A stretch of 64,000 nt of DNA from Narthecium ossifragum (taxonomy: Eukaryota > Streptophyta > Magnoliopsida > Dioscoreales > Nartheciaceae). The notes beneath the pieces were generated by a model, which saw nothing but the letters and a program-made list of their open reading frames with translations, searched no databases and had not been told where the DNA came from. The translations under genes and the position numbers were made by a program. Every line of letters starts with the position of its first letter. Position 1 is the stretch's first letter. This document shows, one piece after another, positions 55,738-64,000 of this stretch. The stretch spans positions 5,659,115 to 5,723,114 of the forward strand of contig OY986972.1 of the NCBI GenBank assembly GCA_963920575.1. Reading direction: 5' to 3'.

Positions 55738-58081
55738 TGTGAGGACCTGTCCCTCTACTCCTGGGTCGACCGGCTGGGTCGGACCCGTGGCTCGTTTGAT
55801 TGTTTCGCGTCGAGCGCGCGATCCGGTAGATCGCATTGTTTCTTGGACCACAAGGGCAATTTGGTAAATTACGTCTTATTGGTTTGTTTCACACCCGCGT
55901 GTGCACACATTGGCCTTGTTTGGTGTTAGTGTTTGATTAAAATGGTTAGGTGGATCCGGGATCGGAAGATCCAAGCTCGGATGCGCAGAAGCCTATTTTT
56001 GGAAGGCTGGCGACCCGTGAGCAAGCGATCGATCGCTATCGAGTCGGTGGGTTTTTTTGAGAGGACGACCACCGTTGGCCGTCGCTCTCCCCTGTCAGAG
56101 GGAGAGTGGACTTTCCCTCCTGTCCTCCCCCTTTTCCCCTCCTTCCCCGGCTTTCCCCTTCCCTTTTCCTTCCTCTTCTTTCGCTTCTCCTTCTCTTCTT
56201 CCTTCTTCTTCCGCGGTTCTGTTTCCTCTGTTCTTCCCGGCAGCCACCTTCTTCTTCTCCGTTCTTCCTCCTCCGGCCATCGTTTTGGGCATTCAAAAGC
56301 TCATTGGATTCGTGGTGACGTAAGGAAGATCCCTGGTGTGGTTTGAAGCCTTGTTGGTGACTGGGTTAGGGGGAATCAGCCGAGGATTTGCGTTTCCGGT
56401 AGGTTTCTACCTACGAGAATTAGTTTAGTGGGTTTCTCTTAATCTAGCCGTTTGATCTTGTTGTTCTTTGTGTTGTTGGCTTCCTCTTGCTTAGTATAAT
56501 TTCTGGTATAATTTTCATAAGCTTTGGTTGAGATTTTAGTAGGATTTAAGCATGTTTAATCTCGGATTTTTCGGTTTCTGCTGTTCTTGAAGAACAGCCG
56601 GTTTGCGGCGAGTTTTCCGACCAGTACGTGCATGTTCTTGGGTTGTGATGAACATAAGAGTTGTAGATCTTTGAATCTACTCTCAAACCCAACTGATTGC
56701 ATAATTTTCTGATTTTCCTACGATTTGTTATGATTTTCGTACGGGTGGGCTGCGTTGCAGCAAGCAATGGTAAGTTAGTTTTGATTAGTGTTTTCCCGTT
56801 AATCCAGCTGTTGGATGTTTCTGAATTTTGGATATGTTGATCCCGGTATGTTGATCTACTGGAGTCTAAGTTGGATCTCAAATCCGACGTCGTTTAGAGG
56901 TCGGATCGACGGGGTCAATTAGCTCTAGGTAGAGAATTTTTTTGTGTTTTAAATAATATTATATGTTCAAAACATATAATATTATATTTTACTGTTCATC
57001 AGCGGTTTTCGGGGTTGCTTCCCATTGCAGGAGTCCACGGTTGACGGTCGTGGTACCGTCGTAATGCCGGGACCCGCTGTACATCGGCTAGCAGCGGTTG
57101 GTAGTACCGCTGCAGCGATTCAGTCGGACTTATATGATGTTTTGTCATACTGTTGCATGATTGTCTCTTATCTGTGTATGTTCATAGCATGCATTCTCTG
57201 TTGTGTATTAGTTGCATTGGTTAGGGCGTGGGTGATCTGTGGGTCGTCGTCCCGAGGCTGGAAGCTCGGATTTAGCCCTAGGACCGGGGTTGGGTAGTTT
57301 GGATCCGGTTCGAATTGTAGTGTACAATCAAACTTGATGATAGGCGTAGATGACTGGTACACCTATTGCTTGATGATTATAGAGGTCATGTCAGCCTTGA
57401 GTCGGATGATGAGTTATAGCCGGTGTTCCACTGTGACGACTCTTGAGTAGATGAGTCACCTACTCAGTAGTGTCATTTCCCGCCAGCAGTGTTCATGTTG
57501 TCCTGCTTGTGAGTCTACAATGTTCGTTCCTGCTTACTGAATGCCGTTCATGGGCCTCAGGGACACACGGTGGGGTTATGAGACCCATGTATACACCCAA
57601 GTCTTACTTGAGGGCGACACTGTTGCGTTTCCCTCTTCCTTCTGTGTGTCATAGTGTAGAACCCTACTGAGCTTTATGCTCACTCCTACCCGGGCTGCGT
57701 TTTGCAGGTGCAGGCGTCAGTTCTTCTTCTGTGGCCCTTACCGGACAGTTGGTTGGCGGTGCGGCGGCGCTGGGCGGAGTCTGAGAGGTAGTGATCTTTT
57801 ACAGTTTTTTTTTGCCCTATGTTAGATAATCTCCTACGGGAGTAATGTTGTATTCGAATCTTCCCCTCTCCGAGGATATGTATATTAATTTCGCTTTTGG
57901 GTTTGTAATCTGTGGTTCGAGGTTTGATTATTTAATTGTTGTTTTAAATTGAGGGTGTTTTTGATGAATTGCTAGAGAGACCAATAGGTTAGAGGGAACC
58001 CTTGCCAGCATTTCCACATTTCGTTAGATTTCGGTTCGCGTCGTTCGGCCCGGTTGGGCTTTCGCGGGTCGGGGCGTGACA
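55738..58081 (+). mobile_element. solo LTR, gypsy family, with TSD AGTTA
   Basis: A 2344-bp LTR, TGTGAGGACCTGTCC...GGGGCGTGACA, with the perfect 5-bp duplication AGTTA (55733-55737, 58082-58086). An AT palindrome lies at 56948-56990 and a pyrimidine-rich tract at 56110-56250. Only one GATCGATC group, around 56024-56036, is present. Inserted in the copia element. Confidence 0.93.
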
Positions 58082-58476
58082 AGTTATATGTCTCTAAAAT
58101 GATATGAAAGTTCCATTTAAAATATAATGACAAGAGAACTTAGATTTTAGCATGTTCACTTCTTTAAAACAAGTAAATTTAAGCTTACATAAAGTGATTC
58201 ATATAGATATTGAGACCAACAATATACCAATACAACTAACAATATCCAACAACTTTTTATTGTAAAAATTTCATTCAAAACAAAGTTTTCCAAAACATAC
58301 AAAATATAAGATAAATAGTAAAATTATGAAGTTAGGGCAGCATTTGTTCTTTCTTCTTTCATCACAACCTTTTCTCCCCCTTTGGCATCATCAAAAAGCA
58401 AGGATGGAGCTTTAGGATTAATCAAGTGGAGGTGTGGAAGGAGTAGGTGGAAATTTGTATGTAGGTGAAGATGTCT

Positions 58477-59173
58477 TCAAGTTGCTTGGACACTTTCTCT
58501 TGATTGGGAAGTTTTGATTTTATCATGATATTGGGTTTGATTGACTTCCATCATGTCCAATCTTGCTTCTAACTCATCAAGTTGTTGTGTCGTGATGCGA
58601 CGAGCTTGGCTATGGGAGGATTCACCTCGAAGTCCTTGAAATCTAGACTCACCTTCCTCTCCCCCTATTTTTCCCTCATCATGCTCTCCTTGATTATCCT
58701 CGTCCTCATCACTACTCATATCGTCATGAACAATAAATCCTAAGGCTTGCTTGGTTTTCAACATCCTCTTATAAGTGGATTTATTGAAGGCTTGAGCAAT
58801 GGGTGGTCTTCTATCATCATCGTCAAGGTCGAGTTCAAGAGCTTGGAAGATTTTGGTTAGGAGTCCTCCAAAGGGTAGGGATTGCCTAGCCATAAGGTTA
58901 AGCATCTCCTTGATGATGATATATAAGTTTTGAGACTTCTTCCTAACCATGCATGAAAGGAAATAGGCATAAATGGGCTTCAAATGATCATGGTGGCCAA
59001 ACTTGGGAATTAAATTTGCTCCTAAGAAATGGGCAACCTCCCTACAGTTTTGATCTAGGTCATTTGATTCAATGTGAAGTTTATCAACTAGACTAGGTCT
59101 AAAGATGGCTCTTCTCCCTTACTTATCCTTATCAAATTTTAGGAGATCCTCATATGTAGTAAAATAGATGCAC
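58477..59173 (-). pseudogene. copia 3' ORF, C-terminal part
   Basis: The frame 58983-58477 reads MKPIYAYFLSCMVRKKSQNL, SLPFGGLLTKIFQALELDL and an acidic DDMSSDEDEDNQGEHDE. Upstream residues in the same frame extend to the solo LTR border, with a stop in KFDKDK-GRRAIF. It resembles the plant-transposon protein domain found in copia elements. It joins the segment at 60344-60957, split by the solo LTR at 59174-60343. Confidence 0.6.
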
Positions 59174-60343
59174 TGCGAGGACCCGTTCCTCTAACCTAGC
59201 TCGACCGCGTGGGTCGAGGGACGTGTCCTGTTGGTTTGGTTCTGCGTTGGGTGCGATCAGTTGATTGTCTTGTTGCTTTTGGACCACAAGGGCAATTTGA
59301 TAAAATTGCATCTTTTCGGTCGGTTTCACACCCATGTAGTGCACATATGGCCTTGGATTGATGCATGTGATTGATTAGGTCTTTAGGGGCACTCTTGATC
59401 GGAAGATCGGAGCTCGATCGGGAAAGATCGAATGGACGGCCGAGATCGAAATTAACTTTAGTACATAAAACCCTTTCTTTTCCCCTTTTCTTCTTTTCGT
59501 CTCTCCTCCTCCTTTCCTTTCCCACGATCCCCTCAGCCTCTGCTTTCCTCTTCTTCTCTTCTTCTCTTCTCCTCATCGCGGGTGAACGGAAGTATCAAAT
59601 GACTCCCGGTGGCTCCCCGACGAACTTAGAGGCGACACCATCGAGGGAGGAAGGCAGATTAGCGAGGATCAACGCGGATTAAGGGAGGATTAGCGTTTAA
59701 GGTAGGTGTTCCTGACCTAAACATGTGTTTAGGTGCAATTAGGTGTTTCAACCGTTAATCCTTTGATTTCATTGTGCTAGATGATGCTTCTAGGGTTGAT
59801 TAATAACTGATTTGAGTTTGGTATCAGAGCAGGCTATAGCGCCCTTATTTGCTTTGCTAGATCTTTACTATGTTTACCCTCTGGCAAGCTTGATGCTATG
59901 CCTAGCCATGTATGATGTATGACATAATGTTTCATGTCATGATCTATTAATGTGCGCATGAGCATTGCATGTATTTGATTGCATTAGGAGTATAAGGCTA
60001 GGACGTGGGTGAATAGGAGTTTCGTCGGTCCGAGAGCTCGGGCAGCTTGGATCTAACTCTAGGGCCGATGGTGTGCCCTAGATTATGTAAATTGATAGAG
60101 ATTGCTGTAATTAGAGGACTGGTATCATTATAGTATCATCTAAATGTTAATTGAATTTTGTAGCAGTTAGTTATTGTATTTTTACTTGATAAGAGAATAG
60201 TTTAAATTAGTTTTGAATATTATAATTGTGCACCAGGATTTAAAGTGAAATTTATAGGGGAGGATCTCGCGGTTCGATTTTAGAATTAGGTTTAGTTGAC
60301 TCATGTCCCGGTCCGGATGGGTTTTTTGGGTTAAGGCGTGACA
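59174..60343 (+). mobile_element. solo LTR, related family, with TSD TGCAC/TACAC
   Basis: A 1170-bp LTR from TGCGAGGACCCG to GGCGTGACA. The flanks TGCAC (59169-59173) and TACAC (60344-60348) differ at one base. It shares the ends of the other LTRs but lacks most of their middle. It carries an internal copy of the primer-site word TGGTATCAGAGC (59819-59830), and its right end matches the inverted ends at 13815-14093. Confidence 0.78.
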
Positions 60344-60957
60344 TACACTCTCCATTATTTGGTGCATTGAGTATCTCATTCAACCATTCAATAGTAATAT
60401 TGATGTGGTTGCCATAAACATAGCTCCTAATAGCCACATTTCCTTCCTCATCAATGTCTTTAGTGATATTGCAATAAAAATATCGAACCATTTCGGGACA
60501 CATAAACTTGGGCAACTCTAAAAACTCCTTCCACCTCATATTAGTAAAAACAATTTCAACAACATATTCATTTCCTTTGGACATCTTAAGGGCTCTACCC
60601 GAAACCACTAGTTTATTCTTAAAATCTGGCCAAGAGTTATACATATCCTTGTTTAGGAAGAAATATTGATCAAAGGTTGGAGTACATGTGGATCCTCGAA
60701 GTGAACCTTTGACTTTCTTCGTTCCTCTCTTTGCTACGGCTTCCTTCTTCCTCTTTTCGGCTTGATTTGGTTCCTTGGGTGGAGGAGATGCCGCATTCTT
60801 TGTGTGAGGCTAGATCAGGGTTTGAGGGAGAGGACGAGGGAGGTGAAAAGCGACGGATGCTTGGAGTTAGGGCACGGTCGAACGGGGGTTTTGAGTGAAG
60901 AAGAAAAGGGGTTTGATCGTGGGAAGAGGATATAAGGGAAGATGTGACAAAAGACAA
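60344..60957 (-). pseudogene. copia 3' ORF, N-terminal part
   Basis: The frames 60957-60670 (serine/proline/arginine-rich) and 60644-60349 (for example VVEIVFTNMRWKEFLELPKF and NITIEWLNEILNAPNNGE) precede the solo LTR. The second piece continues directly into the piece at 59173. A frameshift near 60660 separates the two frames. No enzymatic motif is visible. Confidence 0.55.
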
Positions 60958-61537
60958 AAAAAAAAGCCCTCACTTAATGTGTCATGATATGTTGCAGTCG
61001 ACCGTCATGCACAATTTGTGTATACAAAAAAAATGTACTCACGTTCGACCTTCATGAAGTCTGGATCAACCGTCAGGTCTAGAAAATGAATTTTGAAATT
61101 CAAATTCAAATCATTTTTAAATTAAAACATCACAAAACTTTGCATACATACATGCAAGTGAATATTACAAGTTAAAAACAACTCATCAAACATAAAAATT
61201 GCTCAATAAATAAAAATTTGGCACACAAGTAGGACAAGGTATGAAATAGTAGATAAAAAGGTAGCCATATATTTTGCTTTTAGCTCATTCATTTTGGACA
61301 TCCATTTGACATCCCATTCTCCCTTAGTAGATATAAAAACATGTCTTCACTTAAGGGTTTGGTTATAATATTCGTAATTTGATAATCGATGCTAATAAAT
61401 TCAAGTGCAATATCTCCCTTTTGTGTGTGATCATGAAGGAAATGGTGTCGAATTTCTATGTGCTTTGTTCTAGAGTGTTGGATGGGATTCTTGAATAGGT
61501 TGACGACACTAGTGCTATCACATCTAATGGGTAATTG

Positions 61538-62298
61538 TCATACATGTATGTTGTAATCTACCAATTGCATTTTCATCCATAATAATTGTGCACAACAACT
61601 ACCTGTCGTGATGGATTCCGCTTCGACGGTGGATAAAGCAACCAAATTTTGCTTTTTGGAGAACCAAGAAACAAGTACATGACTAAGAAAATGACATGTA
61701 TCATTTGTGCTTTTTCTATCAAGTCTACATCCGATAAAATCCGCATCGAAGTAGCCAATTAGATCAAAAGATGATCTTCTTAAATACCACAAACCATAGT
61801 TTTGGGTTGCTATTAGATACCTAAAGATCTTCTTGACTGCAACCAAATGAGATTCATTAGGACAAGATTGACATCTAGCACAAAGGCAAATACTAAACAT
61901 GATGTCCGGTCTACCTACTATCAAATAGAGTAAATTAAAGAGCCAATCATCCATCTATAAAGTGTTTGATCAACGGGTTTCTCATCTTTATCCTTGTTTA
62001 ATTTGATTGTTGTACTCATGGGGGTTCTATAAGTTTTGGATTGGTTCAAGTCATACTTCTTGAGTAGGTCTCTAGTGTATTTGGCTTAACTAATAAAAAT
62101 TCCTTCTCAAGTTTATATGATTTGTAAACCAAGCAAATAATTGAGTTCACACATCAAACACAATTCAAATTCACTTTACATGCAAGAGGCAAATTCTTCA
62201 CAAAGCCTTTCATTAGAAGATCAAAATATCATCAACATAAATTTGAACCAATAAAATGTCCTTCCCTTTTGATTTTGTAAATAGAGTAGTATCAATCT
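61538..62298 (-). pseudogene. copia reverse transcriptase/RNase H
   Basis: The 5' part shows VQIYVDDIL, the RT active site, then frame breaks. The open frame 61954-61538 reads LLYLIVGRPDIMFSICLCAR, HLVAVKKIFRYL, GYFDADFIGC, and VALSTVEAES, the copia RNase H landmarks. It stops at 62298, where the element is cut. Confidence 0.85.
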
Positions 62299-63840
62299 CT
62301 CCGCGCATCCCTCCCATCCCTTGGATCCCAGCGGATCCAAGGCTGCCAAACATGCCCTAGGTGGACCCCCGTTCTATCGGGCACGGGTAACCACCACCAC
62401 CAACTACTACTCTATCTCTCTCCTAACCACCCGATAACCATTACCCCCACTATTCCTTTTCAAGTGGCTTCATCTCGATCATCTAATATATCCGAGCATA
62501 ACTTGGATCATGTATCCTCAGCCGTTTGATAGAATGCATATGATCTTATATAATATATTGAGAGCATGTAAAACTCAAAGAATAAGATATGGATGTGAAA
62601 TACCAAAACTTGAGTTGCTTGTCAAATCATATTTGTAAAATTTACAACTTGCTCTTTCACCGCTAAGTCAATTTTACTGCCATTTTGTTGATCAATCGTA
62701 AAAATTCTCAAATCACAGAGGCTCGGGCTCATTTTCTTCTAGCATGATGGGCGGATCTACTAGCCTTTGATATTGAAAGTTGGATAGGATTTTCTTGAAA
62801 ATATGGTACGTGATCAATATCCGCCTTGTTATGGGCCTTTTCTTGATCATAGTGCAAATTTTCAAGATCATAGGCCCTTAGATCCATTTTTTTATTTTTA
62901 AAATAAAAAATCTGAAAATTAAGAAGAAGGAAGGAGAGGAATTAATTTAGAATTTATAAAAGACATTAAATTGGACCTTGAACTCTTGAATCCTCACTTT
63001 ACCGAGTTCTTAGGAATAGTTGCAGCAAAATTAGAAGAAATGATATAGAGAAATAATTTGTTAGGATGAACGAATGAAATGACGATATTTATAGACTTTT
63101 AGGGGTTTTTAATTTTTTAGAATTGACCAAAATGTCATTAAGCCTATCCATTTTATCACCACAAGAAGGAGCATTTTGATCATTTATATAAAGTGTACAT
63201 CAATGGCCCTCCCAACTAGCTGGTTTTGATTGTTGGAAGTGACTAATTGATCAAATTATAAAAATATGACTATAATCGACCTTATAATGCCAAGTGTTAC
63301 CAAGTGTTAACAAGTTTTCATTTAGGGATGAAAATGCTTTCAATCCAAGAGGTAATAAGTTTTCAGTTAGAGATGGAAATGCTTTCAATCAAGGGCGGAG
63401 AACAAACCACCACATATAATTGAAAACCGTGTCAGTGTTACGGAAATCCGTTTTAGTTAACATCATAAAATGCCAAAGGTTGACAAGTTTACATCTAAGG
63501 TTGGAAATGCTTTCAATTCAAGAGGGGGAGAAAAATCATCCAAGCACATAATTAAAAAATCATGCTAGTAGTGTGGGAAATGGGAATCCAATGGTGCATA
63601 TATAAAAAGTAAGAAGTTAAAAAAATAGCCGTTATTGCATGGACCTAGGCCCAGCCCGGGTCCAGCCTTTTCGTGGACTCGTACCGGTCCAGCCAAATGG
63701 GCTTGGCAGTCGAGGCCAACCCAGCGCGTGGCCAATCCGGTTGAGACTCGAGGATTGCCGCAGGGGCGGGAGGTCGTCCTAAAAGAGAGACGGGAAGGTG
63801 AGCGACGCCACGGCCACAACCGAGCGCCACCACCAGCGCC
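62299..63840. promoter_or_regulatory. upstream region of the ZW10 gene
   Basis: AT-rich sequence that contains a GC-richer MITE-like patch (62299-62400) and three degenerate copies of a unit with 'ggaaatgctttcaat' (63300-63520). The last 230 bp before the ATG (63610-63840) are GC-rich, as expected for a core promoter and 5' untranslated region; exact signals were not recognised. Confidence 0.4.
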
Positions 63841-64000
63841 ATGGACGTCCTCCTCGGTTCGATCGACGTGAGGGATCTCCTCTCGACCCAAGACCTCGAC
63901 GAGTCCTCACCACTCTCCGCCCCCGACCTCCACCTCCTCATCGACCGCCTCCAGATCCGGTCCCTCCACATCAAGGACAAGGTCCGGGACTACGTTCTTG
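63841..64000 (+). CDS. centromere/kinetochore protein ZW10-like (MIP1), 5' part
   Basis: The ATG is in a favourable context (gcgccATGG). The translation, MDVLLGSIDVRDLLSTQDL then APDLHLLIDRLQIRSLHIKD, matches the conserved N-terminus of plant ZW10/MIP1. Plant MIP1 works with MAG2 in the Golgi-to-ER tethering complex, and animal ZW10 also acts at kinetochores in mitosis. The window ends after 53 codons, so domains beyond the N-terminal helices cannot be seen. No frame break is present. It is GC-rich compared with the neighbouring sequence. Confidence 0.78.
   Translation, partial: MDVLLGSIDVRDLLSTQDLDESSPLSAPDLHLLIDRLQIRSLHIKDKVRDYVL

Larger units (their letters stand above)
54420..62298 (-). 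mobile_element. Ty1/copia element, SIRE-like, 5'-truncated
   Basis: Minus-strand copia relic. RT/RNase H runs 62298-61538. Downstream (leftward) are parts of an additional ORF (60957-60344 and 59173-58477), and then non-coding sequence that may be its 3' LTR (about 55737 down to 54420). Extra 3' ORFs downstream of pol are typical of SIRE/Maximus elements. Two gypsy solo LTRs have inserted into it. The RT is cut at 62298, so gag, protease and integrase are missing. The 3' border is not resolved. Confidence 0.65.

Noticed and set aside
63841..64000. COG2 subunit of the Golgi tethering complex
   Set aside because: The N-terminal sequence pattern fits plant ZW10/MIP1 and not the COG2 start.
1..64000. 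CRISPR arrays, tRNA or rRNA genes
   Set aside because: No regularly spaced short repeats with unique spacers were seen, and no complete tRNA cloverleaf or rRNA sequence was recognised. The tRNA-like boxes at 27214-27259 belong to a SINE.

Overview
The window is nuclear DNA of a flowering plant: spliced genes with GT-AG introns, plant-type LTR retrotransposons, a LINE, a SINE, Mutator-like (MULE) DNA transposons and an integrated plant pararetrovirus. The GC-rich first exon at the right edge and the abundance of gene-capturing MULEs are monocot-like, but the species cannot be named. Only two host genes are supported: a seven-exon CCCH zinc-finger gene on the minus strand (38311 down to 25846, 435 aa, five C-x8-C-x5-C-x3-H fingers) and the first coding part of a ZW10/MIP1-type tethering/kinetochore gene (63841 to the edge). 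The rest is mainly nested mobile DNA.

Layout. 1-12775: a minus-strand LINE (628-2332 and 12139-12775) split by a 9.8-kb Ty3/gypsy chromovirus of Tekay/Del type (2338-12133, 5-bp duplication AAAGG) with decayed gag-pol. 13815-19800: inverted LTR ends, a solo LTR (14136-16355, duplication GGTTC), then a decayed MULE transposase/OTU-protease gene interrupted by a truncated gypsy copy carrying only gag. 20020-22260: a GC-rich repeat with a palindromic minisatellite and tandem MITEs. 22530-25071: a Pack-MULE (9-bp duplication TTAAATCTA) carrying a UGT708-like glycosyltransferase fragment, itself split by a MITE. 25846-38311: the CCCH gene, whose two large introns hold a decayed Ty1/copia element, MITEs and a SINE.

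40386-53541: an almost complete endogenous pararetrovirus (Caulimoviridae, most like the florendoviruses) on the minus strand. It has a tRNA-Met primer-binding site, movement protein, capsid, protease, RT/RNase H and a downstream ORF2-like frame, and an 86-bp direct repeat at its ends. All its frames are broken. Two later elements sit in it: a 1.2-kb Pack-MULE (44746-45974, 9-bp duplication TTCTTTTTT) that fuses a BURP/polygalacturonase-beta fragment with a cytochrome P450 fragment, and a gag-only gypsy derivative (48000-52238). AT-rich and MITE-like inverted sequence flanks the virus.

About 54420-62298: a 5'-truncated minus-strand Ty1/copia element, probably SIRE-like, invaded by two solo LTRs (55738-58081, duplication AGTTA; 59174-60343, duplication TGCAC/TACAC). 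62299-63840 is upstream sequence of the ZW10 gene.

The most informative features are the two Pack-MULEs with exact 9-bp target-site duplications, the shared gag-only architecture of two gypsy copies beside a pol-bearing relative, and the time order recorded by nesting: virus first, then Pack-MULE and gag-only element.
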